The notes: generated by a model from the sequence alone, not told the origin. Positions 16,997 through 25,889 are shown, counted from the first letter of the stretch. The stretch is 64,000 nucleotides of DNA from Poseidonocella sp. HB161398 (GCF_005870025.1 NZ_VATA01000005.1:1-64000); one strand, 5' to 3'. Program-made: numbers and translations.

Positions 16997-17458
16997 CTAG
17001 ATGTAGGAGGTCGGGATCACGCCCGTCGCCTTCATTTCCTCCATCGAGATATACGAGGAGACATCGAAGAAATTCAGCCGTGTCACCAGGCGCTTGTAGA
17101 TCGTGTCCCAATGCTCGACATCGGGCAGGACGATTTTCAGCAGGTAGTCGATATTGCCGGTCAGCCGGTAGGTTTCGGTGATTTCGGGAATGTCGGCCAC
17201 GGCGCGGCGGAACCGGTCGGTCCATTCGGTGGAATGGTCCGAAGTTCGGATCAGCACGAAGATCGTCGTGGGGACATTCATCTTGCGCCGGTCCAGCACG
17301 GCGACGCGGCGGCGGATATAGCCCTCGTCGCCCAGCCGCTTGATCCGGCGCCAGCAGGCCGAAACCGACAGCGCGACCGTCTCGGCCATGTCGTTGACCG
17401 ACATTTCCGCGTTTTCCTGAAGCAGGGCCAGAAGCCTGCGGTCGCGATCGTCCAGCAT
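16997..17458 (-). CDS. Lrp/AsnC family transcriptional regulator
   Basis: The 153-residue regulator has an N-terminal winged helix (LDDRDRRLLALLQENAEMS, then SACWRRIKRLGDEGYI). A C-terminal RAM/ligand-sensing domain follows (TETYRLTGNIDYLLKIV, VTRLNFFDVSSYISME). The start at 17458 gives the usual length for this family. The next gene downstream on the same strand is the head of the monooxygenase/Liv operon after a 345-base repeat-rich gap, so it is the obvious local regulator. The expected effector is an amino acid or similar small molecule, perhaps the compound imported by the system. Confidence 0.92.
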   Translation of the reverse strand: MLDDRDRRLLALLQENAEMSVNDMAETVALSVSACWRRIKRLGDEGYIRRRVAVLDRRKMNVPTTIFVLIRTSDHSTEWTDRFRRAVADIPEITETYRLTGNIDYLLKIVLPDVEHWDTIYKRLVTRLNFFDVSSYISMEEMKATGVIPTSYI

Positions 17459-17637
17459 GGGCGTCTCCGTCCGGGGATGGCGCCAGTCAAGCGCGGCGCT
17501 GCGCTGCGGCAGAGCGGTCTTGGCGGCAGGGGGCGGGATTTTCCGCAAAGTGCGGCAGCGGCGCCTTATTTCTCCACCGATTGCGGGAAACTGCACAAAG
17601 CGCATGCGCCTGTGGCGCGGCGGGCTCCCGGATGCCC

Positions 17638-18777
17638 CTACCAGGTGCCGCTGTCGAGGAAGCGCTCCAGCCGCTTCGCGGGCCCGGCGATCTCGATGCC
17701 GCTGCGGGCCAGCCAGTCCGGCGAGAAATAGGTGTCGCGGTAGCGGGTGCCGCTGTCGCAGATCAGCAGGCCGAAAACCGAGAGCGGCTCCTGCCTGCCG
17801 CGCGCGGCCAGGTCGCAGGCGGCGTAGAAGGCGGCCCCGGTCGAGGCGCCGACCGGGCGGCCGAGCCGGTCCGAAAGGACATGCATCGCCGCCACCGAGG
17901 CATCGTCGGGCACCTTCAGCATCTGGTCGACCACGCCGGGCAGGAAGCTCGGCTCCATCCGCGGGCGGCCGACCCCCTCGATCCGCGAGGCGCGATCGCA
18001 GCGGGCGGCGGGATCGTCGCGGCGAACGCCCTCGAAGAAGGCGGAGAATTCGACATCGGCGATGCAGAGCCGCACCGGCAGGTCGAGATAGCGGATATAG
18101 CGGCCCATCGTCGTGGCGGTGCCGCCGGTGCCCGCGCCCATGACCAGCCAGTCGGGCAGGCGGCCGAGGCTGGCGGCCAGCTGGGCGAGGAATTCCTGGG
18201 CGATGTTGTCCCGCCGCCAGTCGGTGACATTGGCGGCATTGCCGAACTGGTCGAGATAGACGCCGCCGGTCTCCTGCGCCAGGCGGCGGGCCTCGTCATA
18301 GACGGTGGCGGGATCCGCGACCAGGTGGCAGTCGCCGCCATAGGCGCGGATCGCCTCGATCTTGGCGGGGCTGGTGCCCCTGGGGATGACGGCGATGAAG
18401 CGCAGGCCCAGCATGCGGGCGAACCAGGCCTCGGAGATCGCGGTGGAGCCCGAGGAGGCCTCGACCAGCGGCGTGTCCGGGCCGATCTCGCCCGAGCAGA
18501 GCCCGCTGACGAAGAGCGAGCGGGCCAGCCGGTGCTTGAGGCTGCCGGTGGGCTGGCGGGACTCGTCCTTGAAGGCGAAGCGCAGGTCGGGGCGGCCCTT
18601 GGGCGAGAGGAAGCAGAGCGGGGTGGGGGCGGAGGCCTCGGCCTCGGCGCGCAGCCTTGCCAGCGCGCCGGCGATCCAGTCCCGCGGCGCCTCGCGCTGC
18701 AGCGAGGGGCAATGGCCGGTGCCGGACCCGGCGGGGAGGCGGAGATCGGGGCGGTCGGGATCCGGGAAGGCGGTCAT
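17638..18777 (-). CDS. PLP-dependent cysteine synthase family protein (possible L-cysteine desulfhydrase)
   Basis: The 379-residue fold-type II PLP enzyme has the Schiff-base lysine in PTGSLKHR (about residue 81). The substrate loop is EASSGSTAIS and the phosphate-binding glycine loop is GAGTGGTATTMG. A C-terminal Ser/cofactor segment reads LLICDSGTRYRDTYFSPDWL. It is longer than ordinary CysK (about 310) and has an N-terminal segment of about 50 residues. The Cds1-like cysteine desulfhydrases have this look. It stands alone between the AsnC gene and the glucuronide island. Cysteine breakdown to sulfide, pyruvate and ammonia is possible but not shown. Confidence 0.75.
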   Translation of the reverse strand: MTAFPDPDRPDLRLPAGSGTGHCPSLQREAPRDWIAGALARLRAEAEASAPTPLCFLSPKGRPDLRFAFKDESRQPTGSLKHRLARSLFVSGLCSGEIGPDTPLVEASSGSTAISEAWFARMLGLRFIAVIPRGTSPAKIEAIRAYGGDCHLVADPATVYDEARRLAQETGGVYLDQFGNAANVTDWRRDNIAQEFLAQLAASLGRLPDWLVMGAGTGGTATTMGRYIRYLDLPVRLCIADVEFSAFFEGVRRDDPAARCDRASRIEGVGRPRMEPSFLPGVVDQMLKVPDDASVAAMHVLSDRLGRPVGASTGAAFYAACDLAARGRQEPLSVFGLLICDSGTRYRDTYFSPDWLARSGIEIAGPAKRLERFLDSGTW

Positions 18778-19086
18778 GGAACTACTCTGCTGAAGATCGG
18801 CTGCTCTTTCCTGCGACTCTAGCCGGGCCGGGGCGGAAAAGCTGAGCGCCTTGCCGCGGCTTCGCGGGGGTCCGCGCGGGGAGATTGCGCATTTCGGAGC
18901 TTCGGCGAAAAATCTTGCGGCGAGGATTGCGCGCGGCGCCCGGCCTGTCGCGGACCGGTGCGCGATGGCGCCCGGCGAGTCGCGGCAGGCGGAAACGGCG
19001 CCGCCCGGCCGTCGCGCGACGGCCGGGCGGTCATGCCCGTGGTGAGGGCGAGGCTCCGGGTCCTGCGGCCCGGAGCGGGACGGGGC
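18778..19086. other. Intergenic region with a 30-base perfect palindrome
   Basis: The 309-base gap lies between the end of uxuA and the start of the cysteine-synthase-like gene, both on the minus strand. It contains a perfect palindrome at 19001-19030, with 15-base arms beginning CCGCCCGG and ending CCGGGCGG. This is probably the uxuA terminator. Nearer the cysteine-synthase gene the octamer GATTGCGC occurs twice, at 18883-18890 and 18924-18931. It is related to the TTGCGC half-sites in the AsnC-controlled gap at 16.8 kb. No other gene was seen. Confidence 0.5.
19001..19030 (-). terminator. Long palindromic hairpin downstream of uxuA
   Basis: Two 15-base arms match perfectly with no loop base left over, giving a very stable GC hairpin 57 bases past the uxuA stop. 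On the minus strand only a short TTT follows a few bases later. Termination is likely but not by a classic U-tract. Confidence 0.5.
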
Positions 19087-20250
19087 TCAGGCGGCCAGCG
19101 CGGCGACGGCGCGGACGATGCCGCGCAGCTCGGCCAGGCCGCGCATCCGGCCGATCAGCGGATAGCCCGGCGCGGTGCGGCGGCGCTGGTCGTCGGCCAT
19201 GGCATGGCCGTGATCGGGGCGGAAGGGCAGCGCGGTGCCGCGGCGCGCCTCGATCGCCAGGGTCTCGCGGATGATGGCGACCATGTCGACATCGCCTTCG
19301 AGATGCGGCGCCTCGTGGAAGCTGAGCGGATCGTCTTCGCGCTTGGTCGCGCGCAGGTGCAGGAAATGCACCCGGTCGCCGAATTCGCGCAGCATCGCGG
19401 GCAGGTCGTTGTCGGGCCGCACGCCCAGCGAGCCGGTGCAGAAGGTCAGGCCGTTGGCCGGGCTGTCCACCATGGCGAGGATCGCGCGCAGGTCGTCGGC
19501 GGTCGAGACGATCCGCGGCAGGCCGAAGAGCGGGCGCGGCGGATCGTCCGGGTGCATGCCCAGCACGACGCCTTCCTTCTCGACGATCGGCACGACGAAT
19601 TGCAGGAACTTCGCCAGGTTGGCGCGCAGACCGGCATGGCCCAGGCCGTCATAGCGGGCGAGCTGGGCGCGGAAGCTGTCGACGGTGAAGCTTTCCTCGG
19701 AGCCCGGAAGCCCGGCGATGACGGTGCGGGTCAGCTTGTCCCTGGCAGCATCGTCCATCGCGGCGAAGCGGGCAGCGGCGCGGGCCGCGACCTCGGGGCC
19801 GTGATCCTCCGCCGCGCCGGGGCGCGCGAGGATGTGGATGTCGAAGGCGGCCATCTCGTCATTGTCGAAGCGCAGGCAGGTCGCGCCGTCGGCCAGCGGG
19901 TGCTCCAGGTCGGTCCGCGTCCAGTCGAGCACCGGCATGAAGTTGTAGCAGATCGTCTTGATGCCGCATTTCGCCAGGTTCACCGCGCTTTCGGCCCAGG
20001 CCCCGGCATAGCGTTCCCAGCCGGGCGCGCCTGTCTTGATGTCCTCGTGGACGGGGATGCTCTCCACGACCTGCCAGTCCAGCCCGGCGGCGCGGATCAT
20101 GTCGCGCCGCGCCTCGATGGCCTCGACGGGCCAGACGGTGCCGTTGGGCAGGTCATGCAGCGCGGTCACGATCCCGGTCGCGCCGGTCTGGCGCACATCG
20201 GAGAGCGTCACCGGATCGTTCGGGCCGAACCAGCGCCAGGTCTCGATCAT
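19087..20250 (-). CDS. uxuA: Mannonate dehydratase
   Basis: The 387-residue metal-dependent TIM-barrel enzyme dehydrates D-mannonate to 2-keto-3-deoxygluconate in the Ashwell uronate pathway. Family landmarks include MIETWRWFGPNDPV at the N terminus, CYNFMPVLDWTRT, VLGMHPDDPP, FCTGSLGVRPDND, VHFLHLRAT and FRPDHGHAM near the end. The conserved His and Cys residues in these blocks are the Mn(II)/Fe(II)-binding and active-site positions of UxuA. It is the last gene of the dctP-uidA-uxuR-uxuA operon. Confidence 0.96.
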   Translation of the reverse strand: MIETWRWFGPNDPVTLSDVRQTGATGIVTALHDLPNGTVWPVEAIEARRDMIRAAGLDWQVVESIPVHEDIKTGAPGWERYAGAWAESAVNLAKCGIKTICYNFMPVLDWTRTDLEHPLADGATCLRFDNDEMAAFDIHILARPGAAEDHGPEVAARAAARFAAMDDAARDKLTRTVIAGLPGSEESFTVDSFRAQLARYDGLGHAGLRANLAKFLQFVVPIVEKEGVVLGMHPDDPPRPLFGLPRIVSTADDLRAILAMVDSPANGLTFCTGSLGVRPDNDLPAMLREFGDRVHFLHLRATKREDDPLSFHEAPHLEGDVDMVAIIRETLAIEARRGTALPFRPDHGHAMADDQRRRTAPGYPLIGRMRGLAELRGIVRAVAALAA

Positions 20251-20268
20251 TACAAAGCCTCTGTCTTG

Positions 20269-21021
20269 TCAGGGGTCCGGGGATCGGCGGCCGATCTCCG
20301 GGACGGGTGGGAACAGGTAGCCGTCGAAGGCCGGATCATCGACATCCGAGACCTCGAGCAGGGTCTCGCGCACATGGCCCAGATGGGCCCACATGGCGCG
20401 GCGGGCGGCCTCGGGATTGCGGGCGCGCAGCGCGTCCAGGATCGCCTGGTGGTCGTCGAGCCAGTTGGCGCGGTAGTCCTGGTTGAAGACCCGCGCATGC
20501 AGCCGCGCCCACATCGGGCTGCGGTCGCGCGCGGCCCAGAGCTCTTCGACCATGGTGGTCAGCACGGAATTCTGCGTCGCCTCGGCAATCAGCCGGTGGA
20601 AGAGCTCGTCCGAGGAATAGTCGGGACCGCCGCCGGCCTCGATATAGGTCCGCTCGGCCTCCAGCGCGTCGCGCATCTTCAGGATGTCGCCCTTGGTCAC
20701 CTGCTCGGCGGCGAAGGCGGCGATGGAGCTTTCCAGGAGCTGCCGCGCCTGCAGCAGCTCGAACGGGCCGATATCGTCCTGCGGCGCCGGGGCGAGCTGC
20801 TCGGGTTCTTCGAGCAGGTAGATGCCCGAGCCCTGGCGGACTTCGACCAGGCCCTGGATCTCCAGCATGATGACGGCTTCGCGCACCAGCGAGCGCGAGA
20901 CGCCCAGGGATTGCGACCATTGCCGTTCGGTGTCGAGGCGCGTGCCGGGCGGCAGCTTGCGGCGGGCGATCTCGCCGCGGATCAGCGCGGCGACATCCTG
21001 GTAGCGGCGGGTCTGGCTCAT
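20269..21021 (-). CDS. uxuR: GntR family (FadR/FCD subfamily) regulator, UxuR/ExuR-like
   Basis: The 250-residue repressor has an N-terminal GntR winged helix (IRGEIARRKLPPGTRLDTERQ, LGVSRSLVREAVIMLEIQGLVEVRQGSGIYL). An all-helical FCD effector domain follows, with its metal-binding Asp and His residues (for example FHRLIAEATQNSVL and HQAILDALRARN). Its ATG overlaps the uidA stop by 4 bases. Embedded among glucuronide genes, it most likely senses fructuronate or glucuronate and controls the divergent promoters at 23.8-24.07 kb, where matching operators are seen. Confidence 0.9.
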   Translation of the reverse strand: MSQTRRYQDVAALIRGEIARRKLPPGTRLDTERQWSQSLGVSRSLVREAVIMLEIQGLVEVRQGSGIYLLEEPEQLAPAPQDDIGPFELLQARQLLESSIAAFAAEQVTKGDILKMRDALEAERTYIEAGGGPDYSSDELFHRLIAEATQNSVLTTMVEELWAARDRSPMWARLHARVFNQDYRANWLDDHQAILDALRARNPEAARRAMWAHLGHVRETLLEVSDVDDPAFDGYLFPPVPEIGRRSPDP

Positions 21022-22832
21022 GTCCCGGCCTCCGGCACCAGTTCGGCTTCCGCGGCCTCTGCGCGGGCGCGTTCGGCGTAATAGGCGGCGAGGATGGCGA
21101 AGGCGGGCTTCTTCGACGCCTTGTCGCCGGCGATCAGCCCCTTGCGGTTCCAGCCCCGCTGGAACGGGTTCTGGCGGCGCTCGACGCGGAAGTCATAGAG
21201 AATCCACGGCGACATTCCCTTGACGTAGTCGAGCCCGCGCAGCGTCTCGATCTGCCGCTCGTAGACCTCTTCCTGGTAGGCGAGGCTGAAGAGGCCGCGC
21301 GCGGGGCCCTGCTCGCTGTCGCCATCGGCGCCGGTCTCGGAGATCACCACCGGACGGTCCGGGGCGGAGTTGCGGCCGATGATGCCGAGCTCCTCGAAAT
21401 TCTCCTCGTACCAGCCATAGTATTCGTTCAGGCCGATCACGTCGATATGCTGCGCCAGCCGGTCCTCGATCTTCAGCTTGGCATGGTTCACCAGGCAGGC
21501 GGCGGAGGTCAGGCGGGTCGGGTCCTCGGCCTTGGCCAGATCCGCGAGCCCCTTCATGAACTCGAGCCGCGCATCGGTGTCCGGGTTCTCGTTGCCGACC
21601 GACCAGATGATGACGCTGGCGCGGTTGCGGTCGCGGTGGATCAGCTCGCGCAGCTGGTTCTCGGCATCGCGGCGGGTGGCGGGATTGGCGAAGTCGATGG
21701 CCCAGTAGACCGGGACTTCCTCCCAGAGCATCAGCCCCAGCTCGTCGGCGATCTGCGCGGCCAGCTCGTGATGCGGGTAATGCGCCAGCCGCAGGTAGTT
21801 GCAGCCCAGCTCCTTGGCATGGGCGAAGCGGCGGCGCAGATCGGCCTCGGAGGTCACCTTGCCCAGCGTGGCGTCATCCTCGTGGACCGAGATGCCGCGC
21901 AGGAAGACCGGCTTGCCGTTCAGCAGGATCTCGGTGCCGCGGCGCTCGATCGTACGGAAGCCGACGCGGTCGGTGACGCGGTCGCCGCCGGCCGAGATGC
22001 TCAGGTCGTAGAGCACCGGGTCCTCGGGCGACCAGAGCTGCGGCCGCGCCGGGACGGTCACGTCGCCCTTGCCGGATGTGAGCGCTATCACGAGAGAGAG
22101 CGACAGGCCCGGGATCTCGACCTCGGCCTCCGTGGCGGGGCCGTCTGCCGTCACGGCGATGCGGATGCCGTCGTCCGCAAGATGGACGAAGACGTCGCGG
22201 ATCACGGTCGCGGGGGTCTCGTAGAGCGCCACCTCGCGGTAGATGCCGCCATAGTTGAACCAGTCGGTGTTGCGCATCGGCACCCGGTCGAGCGTCCGGG
22301 CGTTGTTCACGCAGAACATGATCCAGTTGGTGCCGTCCCGCAGGGCCTCGGTCACCTCGACGCAGAACGGGGTCGAGCCGCCGTAATGGTTGCCCAGGAA
22401 CTGGCCGTTGACGAAGACCTTGCAGTCATACTGCGCCGCGCCGACGCGCAGGAAGCGGCGGTTGCCGGGGGCAAGGGGGCCTGCCTCCAGCGCGCGGGTG
22501 TACCAGGCGGAGCCTTCGAAGAAGTACCACTTCTCCTTCTGCATCTGCCAGCAGGAGGGTACCTGCACGGTTTCGCCCGCATAGGGATCGTAGTCCCAGG
22601 GTTCGGTCCGGTCCTCGGGGGCCTCGGGCGTCATGGCGTACCATTTCTGCCTGAGCCCGGTATCGAGGAGGTCGACGCAGAAATTCCACGTGCCGTCCAG
22701 CGCCAGGCCCTGCCTGCCGCCGGTGAAGATCATGGTATCGGCGTTCAGCGCCTGCGTGTTGAAAGGACGGTCGTAGTCCTCGTCATGCAGGCACTGCAGC
22801 GCGTTCTCCGCCAGGTCGGACCGTTCCAGCAT
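21018..22832 (-). CDS. uidA: Beta-glucuronidase, GH2 family
   Basis: The 604-residue enzyme hydrolyses beta-D-glucuronides. It has a GH2 sugar-binding domain, an immunoglobulin-like domain and a TIM barrel. The acid/base Glu is in WSVGNENPDTD (about 405) and the nucleophile Glu in VISETGADG (about 496). The WNRKGLI segment near the C terminus resembles the Asn-Lys carboxylate-recognition motif of glucuronidases. No signal peptide is present, so cleavage is cytoplasmic. The intact glucuronide should therefore enter through the TRAP system. The gene lies 4 bases past the dctP stop. Confidence 0.93.
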   Translation of the reverse strand: MLERSDLAENALQCLHDEDYDRPFNTQALNADTMIFTGGRQGLALDGTWNFCVDLLDTGLRQKWYAMTPEAPEDRTEPWDYDPYAGETVQVPSCWQMQKEKWYFFEGSAWYTRALEAGPLAPGNRRFLRVGAAQYDCKVFVNGQFLGNHYGGSTPFCVEVTEALRDGTNWIMFCVNNARTLDRVPMRNTDWFNYGGIYREVALYETPATVIRDVFVHLADDGIRIAVTADGPATEAEVEIPGLSLSLVIALTSGKGDVTVPARPQLWSPEDPVLYDLSISAGGDRVTDRVGFRTIERRGTEILLNGKPVFLRGISVHEDDATLGKVTSEADLRRRFAHAKELGCNYLRLAHYPHHELAAQIADELGLMLWEEVPVYWAIDFANPATRRDAENQLRELIHRDRNRASVIIWSVGNENPDTDARLEFMKGLADLAKAEDPTRLTSAACLVNHAKLKIEDRLAQHIDVIGLNEYYGWYEENFEELGIIGRNSAPDRPVVISETGADGDSEQGPARGLFSLAYQEEVYERQIETLRGLDYVKGMSPWILYDFRVERRQNPFQRGWNRKGLIAGDKASKKPAFAILAAYYAERARAEAAEAELVPEAGT

Positions 22833-22836
22833 GGAC

Positions 22837-23817
22837 TTACTCGTCCGCTGCGGCCTGGATGCGCTCGATCAGGTCGCGCAGGTTGTCCGAGCGCGCCGCG
22901 ACTTCCTCGATCATCGGCGCGACGGCCTCTGCGAAGGCAGCCTTGTCGACCTCGTGGACCTCGACGCCCATCTCGGCCTTGGCTTCCGCGATGGCGGCAT
23001 CGGAGGCCTCGTTCCAGGCTTCGCGCTGGTCGGCCATCGATTCCATCGCCGCGGTGTGCAGCGCTTCCTGCTGCTCGGGCGTCATGCTGTCCCAGGCGCA
23101 GCTGGAGATCACCACGACCGACGGGATCATCGTGTGCTCGTCGAGCGAGAAGTGCTTGGCCACCTCGCCATGGCGCGCGGTGGTCAGCGCGGTGGGGTTG
23201 TTCTCGGCCGCGTCGACGACGCCCTGCTGCAGCGCGCTGTAGAGCTCGCCCCAGGCGATCGGGGTCGGGTTGCCGCCCAGGAGCTCGACCATGCGGATCG
23301 CCGAGGGGCTGGGCTGGACGCGGACCTTGACGCCTTTCAGGTCATCGGGCGACAGGATCGGCTTGTTGCCGTAGAAGCTGCGCGCGCCCTCGGTGTAGAA
23401 GGCCACGCCGCGGAAGCCCTTGTCGGCCGAGGAGGCCAGGATGTCAGCGCCGATATCGCCGGTGATCACCTTGTTGAAATGCTCTTCGGACTGGAAGATG
23501 TAGGGCAGGTTCAGCGCGGAATAGCTTTCCTCGAAGGCTTCCAGCTCGGACGCGTTCGAGCGGGCCATGTCGAGCGCGCAGTTCTGCACCAGCTCCATCG
23601 ATTCCCGCTGCGTGCCGAGCTGGCCGTTCGGGAAGATCTGGATCTTGATGTCGCCATCGGTCAGCTCGGCGACGCGGTCGGCCATCTGCTGCATGGCGAT
23701 ATGGACCGGGTGGTCCGGCGGGTTGTTGTGGTTGAGACGCAGCGTCCGCGCATCGGCAGAGGCGGCAGCCAGGACAAGCGCGGTCGAGGCCAGCGCGGCG
23801 GTCAGAACGGATTTCAT
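22837..23817 (-). CDS. dctP: TRAP transporter substrate-binding protein (DctP family)
   Basis: The 326-residue periplasmic receptor has a Sec signal peptide (MKSVLTAALASTALVLAAASADA). It keeps the DctP hallmark KGVKVRVQPSPSAIRMVELLGGNPTPI near residue 165-190, whose Arg contacts the ligand carboxylate in this family. WGELYSALQQGVVDAAENNP then marks the hinge region. It starts the left-hand operon and is divergent from the TRAP membrane genes. A carboxylate-containing glucuronide or free uronate is the expected ligand from context. Confidence 0.93.
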   Translation of the reverse strand: MKSVLTAALASTALVLAAASADARTLRLNHNNPPDHPVHIAMQQMADRVAELTDGDIKIQIFPNGQLGTQRESMELVQNCALDMARSNASELEAFEESYSALNLPYIFQSEEHFNKVITGDIGADILASSADKGFRGVAFYTEGARSFYGNKPILSPDDLKGVKVRVQPSPSAIRMVELLGGNPTPIAWGELYSALQQGVVDAAENNPTALTTARHGEVAKHFSLDEHTMIPSVVVISSCAWDSMTPEQQEALHTAAMESMADQREAWNEASDAAIAEAKAEMGVEVHEVDKAAFAEAVAPMIEEVAARSDNLRDLIERIQAAADE

Positions 23818-24071
23818 GGCATCCTCCCAGAACGTTCAAACAGCGGGCCCGGCCAATCCGGAAAAATTGGCCGGCCAAACAAGGGTATTCATGGCCGCGA
23901 AATCCGATCTCGTCAAGCGGTCCGACAAATTGGTTGACCAGTTCGCGTGAATGGCTAAGTTTTGCGGCACTCGAAGACCCCCCTTGCGGGGTCCCACTGC
24001 GGAGGAGACGACATCGTGCAACCAGTCCCGCAATTTGCCATCGCCCGGTTCCCGGGCAGCGGAGGCCGGCC
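23818..24071. promoter_or_regulatory. Divergent control region of the glucuronide island, with UxuR-type operators
   Basis: This 254-base region separates dctP (left) from dctQ (right). Two palindromic sites are visible. AAATTGGTTGACCAGTTC at 23927-23944 closely follows the TTGGTNNACCAA core usual for UxuR/ExuR FCD regulators. TTGGCCGGCCAA at 23867-23878 is a perfect 12-base palindrome with the same TTGG/CCAA ends. One repressor bound here could switch both operons. Exact -10/-35 elements could not be assigned with confidence. Confidence 0.65.
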
Positions 24072-24578
24072 GTGATCCGTACGCTCGACCTCGTGCTCCG
24101 CGTCATCATCATCGCCATCTTCTCGGTGCTGGTCGGCTGCGTCGTCTGGCAGGTGGTCAGCCGCTACGTGCTGGGCACCCCGTCCACCGTCACTGACGAG
24201 CTGGCGCGCTTTCTTTTCATGTGGCTGGCACTGATCGGCGGGGCCTACACGCTGGGCCAGCGCCGCCACCTGGCCATCGATTTCCTGACCGGCGCGCTGA
24301 AGGGCCGGGCCAAGACCCTGTCCGAGGGGCTGATCCTGGTGATCGTCGCGCTCTTCGCCATCCTGGTGATGATCAAGGGCGGCTGGGCGCTGGCGGCCAA
24401 GACGCTGGCCTCGGGCCAGGTGACGCCCGCGCTGCAGATCCCGATGGCCTGGGTCTACGGGGCGATTCCCTTCGCGGGACTCGTGATGCTGATCTATTGC
24501 GGCCATTTCCTGGCGGAGCTCGCCCGGCACGGCGCACAGGACAAACCCGACGCCCCCGTGGGCGGCCCGCTGGACTGA
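24072..24578 (+). CDS. dctQ: TRAP transporter small permease (DctQ family)
   Basis: The 168-residue inner-membrane protein has four hydrophobic segments. The DctQ landmark SRYVLGTPSTVTDELARFLFMWLALIG lies in its first half. The GTG at 24072 follows GGAGG with a 6-base gap. An upstream in-frame ATG at 23934 lies beyond the operator, lacks a ribosome site and would add residues without family resemblance. It works with DctM and the DctP receptor to import the uronide with Na+. Confidence 0.88.
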   Translation: MIRTLDLVLRVIIIAIFSVLVGCVVWQVVSRYVLGTPSTVTDELARFLFMWLALIGGAYTLGQRRHLAIDFLTGALKGRAKTLSEGLILVIVALFAILVMIKGGWALAAKTLASGQVTPALQIPMAWVYGAIPFAGLVMLIYCGHFLAELARHGAQDKPDAPVGGPLD

Positions 24579-24587
24579 GGACCTTCC

Positions 24588-25889
24588 ATGACCAACGCGA
24601 TCATCCTGCTCTTCGGCTCCTTTGCCGTCCTCATGGTCATCGGCGTCCCCATCGCCTTCGCCATCGGCTCTGCCACCTTCCTGACCTTCCTGCTGTTCAT
24701 GAGCTTCGACCAGTCGCTGTTCATCGTGGCACAGCAGATGGCCTCGGGGCTCGACAGCTTCACGCTGCTGGCGATTCCCTTCTTCATCCTCGCGGGCAAC
24801 ATCATGAACCGCGGCGGCATCGCCATGCGGCTGATCAATTTCGCCCAGGTGCTGGGCGGGCGCCTGCCGGGCGCGCTGGCGCATTGCAACGTCATCGCCA
24901 ACATGATGTTCGGCTCGATCTCGGGCTCCGCGGTGGCCTCGGCCGCGGCCGTGGGCGGGGTGATGGCGCCGCTGCAGAAGAAAGAGGGCTATGACCCGGC
25001 CTTCTCGGCCGCCGTCAACATCGCCTCCTGCCCGACGGGGCTGCTGATTCCGCCCTCCACCACCTTCATCGTCTACTCGCTGATCACCGGCGGCACCTCG
25101 ATCGCGGCGCTCTTCATGGCGGGCTACGTGCCCGGCATCCTGATGGGGCTCGGCCTGATGACGGTCGCGGGCTTCATCGCCAAGAAGCGCGGCTATCCGC
25201 TGGCGCCGAAGCCGACCCTCTGCCAGGTCTGGAAGTCCGCGCGCGACGCGATCCTGCCGCTCGGCCTGATCGTCGTGATCATGGGCGGCATCATCTCGGG
25301 CGCCTTCACCGCGACCGAGGCCTCTGCCGCGGCAGTGGTCTACACGCTCTTCCTGGCGCTGGTCTGGTACCGCGAGATCACCATCCGCGACCTGCCCGCG
25401 ATCATCATGGAAAGCGCGGTGACGACCTCGATCGTGCTCCTGATGATCGGCGCGTCGATCGCGATGAGCCGGGTGATGGCCTTCGGCGGCATTCCCTACC
25501 TGATCTCCGACACGCTGCTGGCGCTCTCCGACAACCCGCTGGCGATTCTGCTGCTGATCAACATCGCGCTGCTGATCGTCGGCACCTTCATGGACATGAC
25601 CCCGGCGCTGCTGATCTTCACCCCGATCTTCCTGCCAGTCGTCCAGAACCTCGGCATGGATCCGGTGCATTTCGGCGTGATGATGACGCTGAACCTGTGC
25701 ATCGGCATCTGCACCCCGCCGGTCGGCTCGGCGCTCTTCGTCGGCTGCTCGGTCGGCAAGACCTCCATCGCCTCGGTGATCAAGCCGCTGCTTCCGTTCT
25801 ATGCCGTACTCTTCGGCCTGCTGCTCCTGGTGACCTACGTGCCCTCGATCAGCCTGTTCCTGCCCCGCATTCTTGGTGTGTATCAATGA
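24588..25889 (+). CDS. dctM: TRAP transporter large permease (DctM family)
   Basis: The 433-residue membrane protein has about twelve hydrophobic helices. Family motifs include ASGLDSFTLLAIPFFILAGNIMNRGG near residue 50, then FGSISGSAVASAAAVGGVM and TGLLIPPSTTFIVYS. It forms the transport channel of the TRAP system. It starts 9 bases after dctQ and its TGA overlaps the ATG of the next gene, so the right-hand operon is tightly coupled. Confidence 0.94.
   Translation: MTNAIILLFGSFAVLMVIGVPIAFAIGSATFLTFLLFMSFDQSLFIVAQQMASGLDSFTLLAIPFFILAGNIMNRGGIAMRLINFAQVLGGRLPGALAHCNVIANMMFGSISGSAVASAAAVGGVMAPLQKKEGYDPAFSAAVNIASCPTGLLIPPSTTFIVYSLITGGTSIAALFMAGYVPGILMGLGLMTVAGFIAKKRGYPLAPKPTLCQVWKSARDAILPLGLIVVIMGGIISGAFTATEASAAAVVYTLFLALVWYREITIRDLPAIIMESAVTTSIVLLMIGASIAMSRVMAFGGIPYLISDTLLALSDNPLAILLLINIALLIVGTFMDMTPALLIFTPIFLPVVQNLGMDPVHFGVMMTLNLCIGICTPPVGSALFVGCSVGKTSIASVIKPLLPFYAVLFGLLLLVTYVPSISLFLPRILGVYQ

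Noticed and set aside
19001-19030. End of an insertion sequence
   Set aside because: No transposase, target duplication or second inverted end was seen.
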